Notes: a model not told the origin generated them from the sequence alone. Counted from the stretch's first letter, positions 50,301-57,719 are shown. The stretch is 64,000 bases of DNA from Trileptium ribeirensis (GCA_030248225.1 JASANE010003459.1:1-64000); one strand, 5' to 3'. Translations and numbers: made by a program.

Positions 50301-52388
50301 CATTTATGCGAAATCAAACAAAACATTACAACCTCCCTGTTGTGTTAATTTGTAAAAAAAATCGCCGTGGAATGTTGTTTAAACAATCAAAAATCACAAT
50401 ATTGTTCGAAAACTTACTGCTCTGTCACCGAAATACAGTGACTGTGTTCCTATAGATTCAACTAGAGACTAAAATGTTGCAGTTTAACAACACCTAGGAG
50501 CTGCACAATGAAGTTTTAATTACGACTTTAATATTACGTTGAATTTTTACATGACCTAAGTCGAATCTAAAATTAAAGTTAACTATATCAAAAAATTGTA
50601 GTTCTATATATACAGGAAATAGTCAAATTTCTCTTGGAACGCAGTACGGCATTTCTTGCACTTGAACTATTGGTTTGCCAATTTGCACCTGACAAAAAAT
50701 CGAACAAAATTCTATAAATTGTATGTTTATATATATATTATGTATAACTTAAATTACTAATTACTAAACTAAGTTGGTTACTAAGTGTCTCTTTTATTTT
50801 TACTTACGCGATTACGTAGATAAGCAGAAGAATTTATTATAAAATAATTTCAACCGCGCATAAAGTTAATTAAAACTATTTCCAATGAGATAATAAATCA
50901 GCGAGAAATAAACCAGGTTTGTGGACAAAAGCTGCATCATTTCGGAAGTGGAACACCGCGGGAGCGGAAAGGCATGAATTAGGTGAAGCTCCCATTCCAG
51001 TTGGTGGGCAGGCTCGATATTGGGCGCTTGAAGAGGGAACTGTCTCAGTTCAACCGGGGCGCTACAAAACTTTGAGGAGGGGGCGTATGTAATACATAAA
51101 TGCCCTTCATAATGTAGTATTTTTATCATTTTATCAATCTCGTCACTACCACCGATGTTCGCTATGCATAGAATTTGAGGTACTGAATTGTCGTTTAATT
51201 GATTTTAATTACGTATATATAATGTTCTGAGCGCGCACGCACCACACTAATTTCCGATTTCGCCGCAACGATTTCAAAAAATTTTGTGAGGGTTCTGACC
51301 CGGAGCCCCGTAAATTCATAGGGCGTGCCGAATATATGGGGCACCCCACCGGTATTCAGATGTCATAGAAGTATTATAATCGAAGTTGGCACTAACACTA
51401 GCATCTCGCAAAGAGCGAGCGTGGCCGCTCAACAATGCTACGGTGAACCAGATGCACACATTCATGCTAAAATCCAAAAATCGATGTTCTGCGAATCGGC
51501 CGGGCAGCGCTATCAAATCATTCATACCCTTTTGAATCATATGATACAGCAGCAACAGCATTTCGACGGAAATACCGTCGTATTCAGCGTTCTTGAAAAC
51601 CTACATAGGAATGTTTTGACGGTCACTCCCCTCAAAAACTTGACACAAAAAGGTAAAATGATGATAGGTCGGCAGGCCAAACACACTCTGTATACCACCG
51701 GAACGACATCATACAGCAACCATAGCTATCCTACAGCAATAATGTTGTATTAAGAATTCTCGATGAAAATATAATAACGCTCGTATACCACAATAACATA
51801 TATATGAGCAAGGACAAAATGGCGTTATGAGAAAATGGGTGGATAAACTCTATTTAGACCCATAGCGTCCCAGGTAGTCGTCTGACAAAAAAAGCCTTGT
51901 AATACAAAGTTGCAACTCTTGATATTTTGGAAGGATGGTCTCAATTTTTTCCTGCATAGCTTCTATCTCGATATTTAGGCCGCGAAATATGATATCCGGA
52001 TGATAAAATTTCCCAAAATGTGACCTCTGACCATTTGGGACACACTTTGACCCGGAAGATGGGGCCGGAGGGTTTATGGTCTAATGAAAGGGCACAAATA
52101 GACTGAATTTGTGATCAAATAAAAAAATTTGTGAAGATCCATGCATCCAGCGATGAGTTATGATCGTCAAAGACGGACAAAATAGAAATTTTAGCGATTT
52201 TCACCGCTATCAACGTTATAGAGGAAACTCGGCTAGCTTCGATCGCTCCGTTTCAAATACTTACGTTTCACGGGATCTATTATGTGTCTTATCTTTTGAT
52301 CCCCCGGAGACCGTAGACACTGAGCTACCCGGTCGTTCTGAAGATGCATGCTGATCAGTTTCTCGTAACATTGATTTCTTGTGTGAAT
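16961..52388 (-). CDS. Multi-exon chromatin-reader gene with two MBT/Tudor-Tudor modules (PHF20-like), whole span
   Basis: Seventeen minus-strand exons (listed separately) join through GT...AG introns into one frame of about 1,450 codons ending in TAA at 16963-16961. Seen: two copies of an MBT/Tudor-like unit (YEVGxRxEAQDR, then HFDYWNKKFDEW) each followed by a Tudor-like unit (FxFAKW ... RYPAKxLEK ... HVLYYDGFSR) and a conserved NFGKLxxLPxYPNxxFxP element. The rest is Ser/Thr/Arg/Gln-rich and looks disordered, with basic clusters that could be nuclear localisation signals. Known: this order of two Tudor-type folds is typical of PHF20/PHF20L1, readers of methylated lysine in the NSL/MOF acetyltransferase complex. 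Inferred: a nuclear histone or methyl-lysine reader. No PHD finger or AT-hook was found, so it is not a full PHF20 orthologue. All phases are compatible, but several donors are non-consensus and the first exon may not be the true start. It could instead be two adjacent paralogous genes split between 37.8 and 34.3 kb. Confidence 0.75.
17389..18896. other. Intron 16 of the Tudor gene, with repeat fragments
   Basis: Holds a family S copy (17815-17895) and a diverged copy of the 15.4-15.8 kb repeat. The short frames 17390-17707 and 18354-18581 (-) have no domain. Confidence 0.4.
18897..19183 (-). CDS. Tudor gene exon 16: Ser/Asp/Asn-rich exon
   Basis: ATATTGCAG acceptor and GTACGT donor, phase 2 to phase 1, open throughout. 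Encodes an acidic, Ser/Asn-rich segment, including DDSCGIPAIAFLN and YVDGDGDD. It has no equivalent in block A. The SC..PAI stretch is weakly similar to the isolated exon at 12377-12538. Confidence 0.7.
19370..20100 (+). repeat. Imperfect repeats of AATTAGCTAATTA blocks plus dispersed motif
   Basis: Three imperfect units of about 170-200 bp, each with a run of AATTAGCTAATTAATT palindromic words followed by TTTTAGAGCTT..ATATTC..ATCAGCG..ATCG. It ends in the AAAACGGTCCAGTAGTTATTGAGG motif, also found near 13320 as AAAATCGGTTCAGTCGTTCTTGAG. Lies in an intron. Confidence 0.5.
20100..20340 (+). repeat. Dispersed repeat family P, copy 1
   Basis: About 230 bp closely matching 32637-32870: GGGTACTAAAAT..GACCCC, CGGTTCGAATGAGCCCAAGAT, GTCGTTCCCGAGTTAT and CACAATCTCCACTACGTTCTGA occur in the same order. 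Confidence 0.8.
21443..21920 (-). CDS. Tudor gene exon 15 (block B): basic, Ser/Arg-rich disordered exon
   Basis: TTTTTAG acceptor, open for about 158 codons. Gly/Ser/Arg-rich with many basic residues (QRNRHQKRGSS; RQKQKMRNRLRG-like runs near the end) and one acidic patch (DEESFSGFSDDDLV) reminiscent of a casein-kinase-type Ser/Asp cluster. It takes the place of exon 8 but is half as long and barely alignable. Phase-2 donor GTTAGA is inferred because it joins exon 16; otherwise the frame stops at 21424 and this would be a terminal exon. Confidence 0.68.
22040..23139. other. Intron 14, no gene recognised
   Basis: AT-rich with a short GC-richer patch at 22415-22530. No supported exon. Confidence 0.4.
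23140..23319 (-). CDS. Tudor gene exon 14 (block B): Ser-rich linker with PLPKP motif
   Basis: Inferred acceptor TTCAAG (weak), donor GTGAGA (good), phase 1 to phase 1. Encodes a Ser/Gln/Thr/Ala-rich lead, SSRDGLMPLPKPSF and a basic end (RKARRPALLKG). The motif and phases match exon 7. Confidence 0.7.
24018..24213 (-). CDS. Tudor gene exon 13 (block B): NFGKL motif and basic linker
   Basis: TTTTGAAG acceptor; weak GTTATA donor, phase 0 to phase 1. Begins DKENFGKLQVLPQYPNALF, the counterpart of exon 6, followed by a basic stretch (VDGKRQRRSNTRLRP) that could be a nuclear localisation signal. Like exon 6, it reads into a stop soon after the inferred donor, so both copies depend on an unusual GTT donor. 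Confidence 0.72.
24290..27241. other. Intron 12, mostly featureless
   Basis: Holds a fragment of the CGATCG/TTAAACGAAATTTCG MITE family (24290-24380), the GCCTAAGCC stretches at 24742-24803, and a GAAACGGAGCGAGC repeat (26163). The minus frame at 25537-25824 (95 aa) lacks a domain and conserved splice sites. Confidence 0.4.
27010..27215 (-). repeat. Dispersed repeat family C (GAAACGGAGCGAGC end), copy 1
   Basis: Shares with 52020-52258 the sequence of landmarks GGGCACA, AAATAAAAAAATT, GAGTTATGA, GACAAA and CGCTCCGTTTCAA. Both copies sit just downstream of a Tudor-gene exon donor. Confidence 0.6.
27242..27333 (-). CDS. Tudor gene exon 12 (block B): second half of second Tudor-like domain
   Basis: TTATAG acceptor, GTATGT donor, phase 1 to phase 0, 92 bp like exon 5. 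Encodes KFHVLYYDGFSRHISSKVM and a Glu/Arg-rich tail ending ERAQI. A dispersed repeat (GAAACGGAGCGAGCGG...) starts about 45 bp into the following intron, as it does after exon 1. Confidence 0.86.
27364..27735. mobile_element. Decayed MITE, same family as 948-1262
   Basis: Left end TA then CAGTTACAATCAGAATT; interior GCAATCGATCGGTCTTTGTTT and AAATTCGTTA. The right terminal repeat is not recognisable. Located in intron 11, before exon 11. Confidence 0.65.
27845..28329 (-). repeat. Tandem repeat, 4 copies of about 123 bp
   Basis: CGTCGATATTTTAGAAGTATA recurs at about 27845, 27969, 28092 and 28215. Because the unit is 123 bp, a 159-residue minus frame runs through it with a 41-residue period (KIYVVDFVHFMYILL is part). 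It lies inside an intron on the same strand as the Tudor gene; it looks like a satellite, not an exon. Confidence 0.9.
28736..28823 (-). CDS. Tudor gene exon 11 (block B): first half of second Tudor-like domain
   Basis: TTTCTCAG acceptor, GTAGGT donor, phase 0 to phase 1, 88 bp. Encodes TFEAGDFVFAKWASENNRYP then AKVLEKIDEG, parallel to exon 4 (FEVGEFIFAKW ... RYPAKILEKYDDG). The frame is open and the splice sites are strong, which argues that the second copy is still under constraint. Confidence 0.87.
28824..30719. other. Intron 10 portion, no gene recognised
   Basis: Unique AT-rich sequence with a GC-richer patch at 30460-30660. Short minus frames have no recognisable content. Confidence 0.4.
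30720..30900. repeat. Run of tandem palindromes built on ACATACGACATGT
   Basis: Successive near-palindromes of about 26 bp, such as GTTACATACAAGGTGTCGGA.., ATTACGTACAACATGTCG.. and GTTATATGCGACATGTTG.., each able to form a hairpin. A related word occurs near 29010 and 35010. Confidence 0.7.
31306..31468 (-). CDS. Tudor gene exon 10 (block B): core of MBT/Tudor-like domain
   Basis: TTTTTAG acceptor, phase 2 to phase 0; donor GTGGTT is weak. Encodes YTAKIIEVDANDGTIKIHF then DYWNKKFDEWVSASSSRLRP. Ten consecutive residues around DYWNKKFDEW are identical to exon 3, as is the exon start, so this is a clear paralogue. The Tudor core looks intact, with no stop or frameshift. Confidence 0.87.
31556..31718. 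mobile_element. Short MITE related to the 153-392 element
   Basis: Left end CAGTACTCGCCAGAAACGAC matches the 153-392 terminus; right end TTTTTTGGAGAGTACAG resembles its complement. The interior has lost the GAGCGAGTC arrays. A partial relative is at 32924-33045. Confidence 0.5.
31719..32535 (+). repeat. Dispersed repeat family K, copy 1 (three internal units)
   Basis: Contains three diverged units with CACCGGCAATGAGTTTCCCATGC, AATTTTGGGTC and GAACCATGG. The same order is found at 56268-56665, with the preceding TAGTAACTCTATCGAGATTG. Non-coding. Confidence 0.7.
32637..32870 (+). repeat. Dispersed repeat family P, copy 2
   Basis: Close match to 20100-20340 in the same orientation, including TCGGTTTAGTCGTTCCCGAG and ACACACAATCTCCACTACG. 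Confidence 0.8.
32924..33045 (+). repeat. Second copy of the 31615-31775 segment
   Basis: TGGCTCAGGATTTATATAAT and CCATAGATAGATCAATG..TTAAATGTACAAAAACATCA occur in both places; the copy here lacks part of the interior. Confidence 0.75.
33046..34174. other. Part of intron 9, no gene recognised
   Basis: The 123-aa minus frame (33050-33421) and 79-aa frame (33480-33719) have no recognisable domain. A family S copy is at 34075-34150. Confidence 0.35.
34175..34334 (-). CDS. Tudor gene exon 9 (block B): start of second-copy MBT/Tudor-like domain
   Basis: GTTTTGTAG acceptor, GTGATT donor, phase 1 to phase 2. Encodes a Ser-rich lead (SPSLSSSASSSRK), then KDWFPPDRGLAYEVG and ARLEAQDRVETDKW. It parallels the end of exon 2 closely and ends at the same codon (TG|G Trp). 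It is shorter than exon 2 because it lacks most of the upstream disordered segment. Confidence 0.82.
35131..36500. mobile_element. 1.37-kb DNA-transposon-like element with 28-bp terminal inverted repeats
   Basis: TGGGTCATTTCACGAAACCA TGTAATTT at the left is repeated in perfect inverse at the right end (ending AAATGACCCA at 36500). The interior contains a 13-G run near 35163, a 9-C run at 35521 and at least five GTAGCCCCCCGAC-like words. The plus frames at 36063-36371 and 36310-36594 show no transposase motif, so it is non-autonomous. It sits in the intron between blocks A and B. Confidence 0.75.
36501..37784. other. Part of intron 8, no gene recognised
   Basis: Unique AT-rich sequence with one further GTGTAGCCCC word near 36929. 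No supported exon. Confidence 0.35.
37785..38807 (-). CDS. Tudor gene exon 8 (block A): large disordered Ser/Thr/Gln-rich exon
   Basis: The longest exon, 1,023 bp, open throughout. TTTTCAG acceptor; donor GTAACA at 37784. It encodes a low-complexity region rich in Ser, Thr, Asn and Gln, with basic clusters (RMRMFRRHKKGG) and a short poly-Gln tract (QQPQQQQSQ). No domain is recognised. If the donor is not used, translation stops about 20 bases later, which would end a separate gene here. With it, phase 1 joins exon 9 (G|TG = Val). Confidence 0.75.
39025..39258 (-). CDS. Tudor gene exon 7 (block A): Ser/Thr/Gln-rich linker with PLPKP motif
   Basis: ATTTTAG acceptor and GTGGTT donor, phase 1 to phase 1. 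Ser/Gln/Ala-rich, then a short motif TREGLAPLPKPVEP close to the end. Exon 14 of block B ends the same way with SRDGLMPLPKPSF and a Lys-Gly exit, so the motif is the conserved part of an otherwise divergent exon. Its role is unknown; a Pro-rich docking peptide is possible. Confidence 0.75.
39420..39850 (+). repeat. Three imperfect units of about 150-200 bp with the GAGATATG motif
   Basis: Each unit has a variant of TCAGAAATGAGCCCAAG..TCG..GAGATATGGCCAATTT followed by GGGGTCGCA..GGCACAT. This is the same word order (ATGAGC.. then CGGTC.. then GAG(T/A)TATG) as families P and others here. Intronic. Confidence 0.55.
39851..41091. other. Intron 6, contains a MITE-like fragment
   Basis: About 40005-40165 has CGTCCAGAAATAAGTGCAAAAT and TTTCGATCGATTTCTATTAAG, related to the MITE families of this window. 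Otherwise featureless. Confidence 0.35.
41092..41284 (-). CDS. Tudor gene exon 6 (block A): NFGKL motif and acidic/Ser-rich linker
   Basis: CTGCAG acceptor; probable donor GTTTGA is weak, and without it the frame stops six bases later. Begins DRKNFGKLIMLPEYPNQMF, a motif repeated in block B as DKENFGKLQVLPQYPNALF, then a basic patch (GSRKRGRS) and a Ser/Glu/Asp-rich stretch. I do not recognise NFGKLxxLPxYPN as a named domain; it directly follows the Tudor in both blocks, so it may be part of that fold. Phase 0 to phase 1. Confidence 0.75.
41938..42029 (-). CDS. Tudor gene exon 5 (block A): second half of second Tudor-like domain
   Basis: TTTTAG acceptor, perfect GTAAGT donor, phase 1 to phase 0, 92 bp. 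Encodes RYHVLYYDGFSRYTNW and a short Lys/Glu/Ala-rich helix-like tail. YHVLYYDG corresponds to the YTVKFYDG strand that closes the second Tudor of PHF20-like proteins. Block B exon 12 has the same length (92 bp) and reads KFHVLYYDGFSR. Confidence 0.88.
42030..45075. other. Intron 4, no gene recognised
   Basis: 3 kb without convincing exons. A C-rich patch at 44200-44260 gives the spurious plus frame 44126-44311. Confidence 0.4.
45076..45169 (-). CDS. Tudor gene exon 4 (block A): first half of second Tudor-like domain
   Basis: TTTCAG acceptor, GTAGGT donor, phase 0 to phase 1. Encodes NEFEVGEFIFAKWGTEITRY then PAKILEKYDDG. The pattern FxxGExxxAKWxxxxRYPAKIL matches the first beta strands of the second Tudor of PHF20-type proteins (compare VLACW...FYPAKV). 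Exon 11 is the block B counterpart, with the same phases and an identical donor. Confidence 0.88.
46273..46432 (-). CDS. Tudor gene exon 3 (block A): core of first MBT/Tudor-like domain
   Basis: Enters in phase 2 and leaves in phase 0 at a GTGAGA donor. It encodes YAARIIEVDPSDGTVKVHF followed by DYWNKKFDEWIEPKLGRIR, an unmistakable MBT/Tudor-type core with the xxWxxxxDEW signature shared by PHF20, PHF20L1 and related methyl-lysine readers. The equivalent block B exon at 31306-31468 is nearly the same through HFDYWNKKFDEW. This is the best-supported coding segment of the window. Confidence 0.9.
46975..47250 (-). repeat. Dispersed repeat family R, inverted copy without the MITE
   Basis: Reverse complement aligns with about 40-590 of the first copy. 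At the position of the MITE it reads CATTAGAAACAGCGGTAATTAATG, so no element is present. Confidence 0.6.
47530..47670 (+). repeat. Dispersed repeat family R, partial copy
   Basis: AATAAATTTTGCTTATAAACAC, ATATTTACATATTTTCATG and AACAACGTTTTAAAATT match the other copies. Confidence 0.55.
47816..48175 (-). CDS. Tudor gene exon 2 (block A): disordered basic region and start of first MBT/Tudor-like domain
   Basis: Open for 120 codons between a TTTTAG acceptor and a weak GTACCC donor. The first 95 or so residues are Ser/Thr/Arg/Asn-rich with a basic cluster (SPRPKRLRRDWFP) that could act as a nuclear localisation signal. The last 25 residues read YEVGTRVEAQDRIETNKW, the N-terminal strand pair of an MBT/Tudor-like fold; the family equivalent in PHF20 begins in the same way. 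The exon ends TG, and the G at the start of exon 3 completes Trp. Exon 9 is its block B counterpart (RKDWFP ... YEVGARLEAQDRVETDKW). Confidence 0.8.
48406..48659. mobile_element. Decayed MITE, same family as 948-1262
   Basis: TA then CAGTTTCAATCACAACTA at the left, GAAGATTGTAAATG at the right; interior of GAATCGATCGAAGTTTCG and AATTTCGTTTATACG words. Lies directly upstream of exon 2. Confidence 0.6.
48660..52019. other. Part of intron 1, possible gene remnants
   Basis: Minus frames 49618-49986 (122 aa), 50060-50326 (88 aa) and 50866-51129 (87 aa) have mixed composition but no domain. None has clear flanking splice sites. Confidence 0.3.
51325..51753 (+). CDS. Unidentified 142-codon open frame, opposite strand to the Tudor gene
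   Basis: Non-repetitive, compositionally protein-like (Gln/His/Thr-rich, e.g. NHMIQQQQHF) and GC-richer than its surroundings. No recognised domain, promoter or polyadenylation signal. Its first codon is not preceded by an obvious start context. Could be a transposon remnant. Confidence 0.25.
   Translation: MPNIWGTPPVFRCHRSIIIEVGTNTSISQRASVAAQQCYGEPDAHIHAKIQKSMFCESAGQRYQIIHTLLNHMIQQQQHFDGNTVVFSVLENLHRNVLTVTPLKNLTQKGKMMIGRQAKHTLYTTGTTSYSNHSYPTAIMLY
52020..52258 (-). repeat. Dispersed repeat family C, copy 2
   Basis: Matches 27010-27215 and begins only a few bases after the donor of exon 1. Confidence 0.6.
52265..52388 (-). CDS. Tudor gene exon 1 (or early exon): Ser/Lys-rich leader
   Basis: Flanked by a TACTTTTAG acceptor and a perfect GTAAGT donor. 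Only the frame that enters in phase 1 and leaves in phase 2 is both open and low-complexity Ser/Lys/Arg-rich like the next exon (ASSERPGSSVSTVSGG is part of it). Its phase-2 exit joins exon 2 exactly (AC|G = Thr). An in-frame ATG at 52371-52369 may be the start codon, in which case the apparent acceptor would lie in the 5' UTR or be unused; otherwise a further upstream coding exon is missing. A repeat copy (TGAAACGGAGCG...) begins directly after the donor. Confidence 0.5.
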
Positions 52389-55300
52389 CTAAAAGTACGT
52401 GTTATACAGCTACGTATAAATAAATATCATTACAGCATACACATTTGTCTTGGTTTATACAAACAGGGGTAAGGGGTCCCCCAGGTAATTTTCTGCCCCA
52501 CTAAAAATTACCAAATTTTTGTCTGACGGCTAAATATATGCGAATTTTCTCTATACTGGCTAAAAAACCCGATTTTTCCGCTGCGGAGTTAAATGTTAGT
52601 AAAATTTTCTCTTTCTATAGTAAGCATAATTGGAAACAGGTTCCAAGTGAGACGTTTTTGACGTTTTTTTGGCAGATACTGTGTTCAGCTGGGAAAATCG
52701 TCTCCAAGATCTCCGGCTCTCCCAGTTACGAACTGGGGGACAACCGCAGCTCATATCTCACCTAAGTACAATATAGGTAGTTTGGACAAGCCAGTTTGTC
52801 ACACAAGGTTTGTTGTTCAACTCATTCAACAGCATGCCTACGAAAGATATATAACTCATGTTTCTCATTCAGTTTAGGTAGAAAAAATTTAATACTAAGG
52901 CAATAGTGGTTCACACAACTCTTTAATACTGTCATGTGCGAATACGACAGATGGTTTTTTCGATGCCCAACTAAGTTTCATGTTTTCTGGCATTGGGCTT
53001 CAAATTTCCCAATGCTCTGTGGTAGAACTTTTTGCTTGTCCCACGTACAATAAAAACATCATGACATGACATAAATAAGTATTTACTACAATCGCATTTG
53101 TATACAAATTCTATTAAATTACGTTACAAATTAATTTAAAACATACTTTTAAACTGGATTATTTGTAGACACGTTTTCGTAGCTGGGGTGAACTTAAAAC
53201 CCGCTTGGTGTTGATTAGAACACAAGACTTCCGCGTTTCAATTTAGAATGGTACACTCAACCTACTGATCTATCCCTAAATGACTACACATCAGATATAA
53301 ACTTGATATATATTCGACAATAATCTTTAGACCTGTACAAAAGAGAGCAAGGTTTATAAATTACTAATACAAATATGAACTTCAGGACGCCGCGGAAGCG
53401 ATTTCGTTTAGTCGATCGTCAAAAGGGTCAAAACGGTACAAACGCTAAGTAATGCGAACGTCGTCGCATTCAATCGTACTGAAACATCGAAGCTAGTTTT
53501 ACAGCTTTTGGACAATGACATGATTAGCTAGCTGTATTATACACATGCCAAACAGGTACACTTATAGCGCGTTAAAGTAGTAGCTTGTGTTATCATCAAG
53601 ATGGTCAATTCTGAGTGCGGAATATGTAATTTAGAAAGATGTACACAGCTATAAACCACCGAATATCATCCATGTTGCTTGAGTAATTGGTAAGATATAG
53701 ACGATTATTGTGCTCCCAATGTTCACATACCTAGAAGATAAATAGTTTTACAAAATTAGACCATACACACCCATATAGCCAATCAGAAGATATTAATTAT
53801 ATATATATCATTTTCGTGTATTTTGGGACTCATGAGCCCACTGAAAAATCCGTTTATACCTACACCTGCAGCGTACGTAGCGGCAATAGCAACACACCAT
53901 TTACAGCTATATAGGTTATATTGCTTTACAAAATTATACCAAAATACCCATATATTTTGAGTGTTTATGGAGATATTACCATTTTCAGGTATTTTTGGGT
54001 TTCATTGGACCATTTTAGAACTCGTTTGGGCCGAAACCCTCCATACTAGGATAAACGCGTAGCAAAGCATTATATATATATCTTGCTTGCGCTACAAAAT
54101 GAGCCTAATTTTACTCAAATATCTACTCCAATTGCCGAGTTACAATAGGTAGGGTGATTGTTGGGCCCCATCGAGACCCGACCCGAGCCCCATTCGGCCG
54201 CCTTTGGGGGAAAAGTCGATGGAATCCGAGTTTACGGCTAACGAAACGGCAGAGAAATTTTTCAAATGAACTATTACATGAATCAAATCGCCCAGCAAAA
54301 GTTGAGTTATGCATAACCCTAAAAACCCAATAACGGACATTGTCAAATTTCACAACTGTCACGGGTAGTAAAAATTCTTCGCTTCACTCGTTTCACTCAC
54401 TAATTTCACTCGTTTTCAGAATTAACGAAAAGAAACAAACAAAACAAGTTTTGTCTAAGAATTTACTAGAGTTAAAGCAACGTTCACGAAAAAAACGTCA
54501 AAATTGACCTTTCGTTATGCAAAATGACGGTTCTACGCTACATATAGCGAACCAATAAATACCAAGAAATGTCATTGACATACACACCGATTTTTGTAGC
54601 CACACAATTACAGTCTAGAACCGCAACGAAAAAATATAACCGTTTTTCGTGAACAATTCAATAAAAAAGAAGGAATTGTCACGAAAGAAAACGTTTTCTT
54701 ATTATTTGTTGTTGGAGGTACAGCATTCACTAAGACAAGTTTATTGTTCAAAAGCAGTCAGACGTTTTACGTAGCGTAATAGCTCATTTTAATCTGATAT
54801 ATCAGGGACTATCTTCTTCTAAAATCAGTTTATTGCCTACCAGTTTATATACAATTTCTGTAATATAGTATATAAATCTTTTAGGCAAAACGATAACTAA
54901 CCCACCCAGCTACACTGAATTGTTGGAAATACGTATATAAGTACGCATTAGAACGGGTGACAACACTAAAAAATATAGTTACATTTACCTTCCATATTAT
55001 CGTTATATACATACGTTTGAAAGCTTTACATACGTTGTAAAATATATACTGAACTGAGAAAACAATTAATAAGTATTACAAAATTCTAAAACAAATCATC
55101 GAACTATATCCACTCTTGATGTGTATTTTAAGTGTGTGTTACGGAATTTGTTTCCAGAAAATGTTCCGGCTCAAGATGAACCATAAGACATATATTACCA
55201 TACTGTCAATATATGAAACATAACATTAAAATTTTACTATCAAATTATAAAAATTAAACTGCTACGCTTAAATCATCACTAAAAACTTGGCCATAAAATA

Positions 55301-56267
55301 ATAAGTTAGTCATAGGTCTAAACTGCGGCGTTTCTTTCCAGATTTTATTTTACAACAAATTTTTCATTTAACAGAATCCATGAAATGAAAGCAGAACTTC
55401 CCTAAAATTAATTCTGCATTCAAATGTTATAGTTATAATAAATCATGTTTAAATTGTTACCAAATTTAGCTGAATCAAACCTTCACTATGCATACTGTTA
55501 TATGCCAATAAATGCGGTAGCACACGTAGTGATATAAAACGGGGAATATGCATGAGAACGTGTTCACATGAAGCTCGATCCGGTCCGACTAAATTCCGCG
55601 GCTGTGTATATATATTTTTCAAAACGCCCCATGCAAAAAGGATCCTATAAAATCGTGGGTATATGCTCATGTTGGATTGGACGTAATGTAAACACGCCCT
55701 AAGTAGTCTAGGGTCAAAGATGGCATGTTTACGCAGGGATATATAGGTAACTTAATAGTGGACACACGCTGATAAACCGCGCAACGCATGCAATATTCGC
55801 GCGTACTGGAAAATCAACGAAAAATCGAATACTAAAACGATACTTGCTACAAATAAATTGAAAAAATGCTAAAACCCGACTAGCTTAGTGTCAAGATCGA
55901 CGATCTTCAATCTGGTTGATCCTCATGCGTACGCAGAACGCCACAATAAACTCAGTCAAGTATTAACAGCTTTCAGATTTAATTTCGCTCATACCTCGGA
56001 AACAGCGATTCTGTGGAAAAAAGTGGTGCGCTCGTTATTTAGTTATAACTTCCATCTCGTCAGAATTATATATTTAATATATATATACAGTATTTCACTG
56101 CACAACAATTACTCAGGCTAAGTGAGCTCATCAATGTTCTAAGCCAACACGCTAAAAACTGCAAATTATATATAGCTGACCCTTATACAAAGTCGGTAAC
56201 TGTCGTAGCTATAATAATTATTACTCCCATTATACTATAATTTCCGTATTTATCAGAATTATATATT
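52389..56267. other. Upstream of the Tudor gene, no supported exon
   Basis: Should hold the promoter or any missing 5' exon, but I see neither. A family S copy is at 54330-54420. Short frames at 55449-55670 (-) and 55888-56121 (+) have no domain. Confidence 0.35.
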
Positions 56268-56665
56268 AACTAGTAACTCTATCGAGATTGCAGAACGTAG
56301 TGACGCTGAATACGCCTCTTGCGTGTACTTCCAATCAGCTATCGATAGCATACGTCGATATGATATATGTGGAAACCACACAATACCGCACAGGTTAGAG
56401 CAAAACTAACTCTGGCAATAAGTTTTCCATGCTCGAGAGCCCCCCGTGCAAGTTATCAACTTCTCAGGACGTCTCAATAAAATTAGGAATTTTGGGTCCA
56501 TGAATAATGAAAGTGCCATACCCCCTTACCCATGGAACCATGGGTCGCAGAGCAAAATCAACACCGGCAATGAGTTTCGATTCCCGAAAACCAAAAAGTA
56601 AAACTTTTCACGTCGTCACAACGATGTCACAACAAATTTCCTAATTTTTTGTCGAGGAACCACGA
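56268..56665 (+). repeat. Dispersed repeat family K, copy 2
   Basis: Same landmarks as 31777-32530. Its end coincides with the 3' limit of the outer LINE. Confidence 0.7.
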
Positions 56666-56669
56666 GGGC

Positions 56670-57715
56670 AGAAAAATTTCTGACTTGAAAACAACTACGT
56701 ACTAAATCATTATGCAAGCGCTCAACTCTAAGGGCTTTAAGTTGAGATACGTACTTAAGTCTGTCTAAATACGAAGCGTACGGCAGGCGTGCCCTGGCAA
56801 AAATTCGTTTCGTAAAATATCGCTGAACATTTTCAAGCTTATCGATATTTCCTACTGTACATGGCGACCATACAGGTGATGCGTATTCTAGTATTGGGAC
56901 TACATAAAACATAAAAGCAGTCAAAAGAACGTTATAATTAGAGTTTAGGAACAGTGAAATAGGATGTTAATAATGCGATAGGCCTTGTGACATATAACGA
57001 TGCAGTGAATGTCTGACTTGAGCAGATTAGACACTGAGACTCCTACGTCTTTGAGATGTCTCCAGTTAGACTGGGATTTATTATTTTATATTCCAACTGT
57101 GGATTTTTAGATCCTATATGGAGTACTGTACATTTAGTATATAATAATCTAAGTTGCCATTCGTTGTCCCATGAATCAACATAACTAGTTACTCGCCTAG
57201 GATTATCTGCGGCGATATGAGGTTGTATTCGTTTCAGCTTAACATAAAGTTTTACGTCATCAGCATACAATTTACAATGTACATTATTTAACTGTACAAC
57301 AAGGTCATTGGCACTGCCCTGAGGAACGCCTGACGTTACTTTCCGTTCCTCAAAAAAGCAATGATTAACCTTTACGTAGAATTTGCGGTCAGCTAGGTAA
57401 GCTCGAATCCATTCTAGCAGTTGGCCTCTTATGACACATTTAGACAGCTTTACAAGTAACTTTTTGTGCGGAACCGTATCGAAGGCTTTTGCAAAATCAA
57501 GGTAAATCAAGTCGACGTGGTTTCCTTCATCTCCTGTAGTGCACCAATCTTTCATGCACTGAAGCAATTGAGTACAGGTTGACTTGTTTGAAACAAAACC
57601 ATGTTGATTAGAAGTTATAATGTTATGCTGCGCAAGAAAAGATATGATATGATCATTTACAGCAATTCCATGATTTTGCAGTAATTGGATATCAGTGATA
57701 TGATCGCCGTATGCT
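56670..57715 (-). pseudogene. LINE reverse transcriptase and C-terminal region (3' part of outer element)
   Basis: CR1/Jockey-type RT. Order seen: QHGFVSNKSTCTQLL, LIYLDFAKAFDTVPHKKLL, VTSGVPQGS, then the catalytic YADD in CKLYADDVKLY, then the conserved tail LEYASPVWSP..KLENVQRYFTKRI. The main frame (57043-57567) is intact, but between PQGS and NDL about a dozen residues normally present are missing with the frame kept. A stop follows, and the C-terminal part (56616-56924) is in a separate frame. Decayed and inactive. Confidence 0.85.
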
Positions 57716-57719
57716 CACC

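Noticed and set aside
16961..52388. Full PHF20 orthologue with PHD finger
   Set aside because: No Cys4-His-Cys3 pattern or C2H2 finger in any exon; only the Tudor part is supported.
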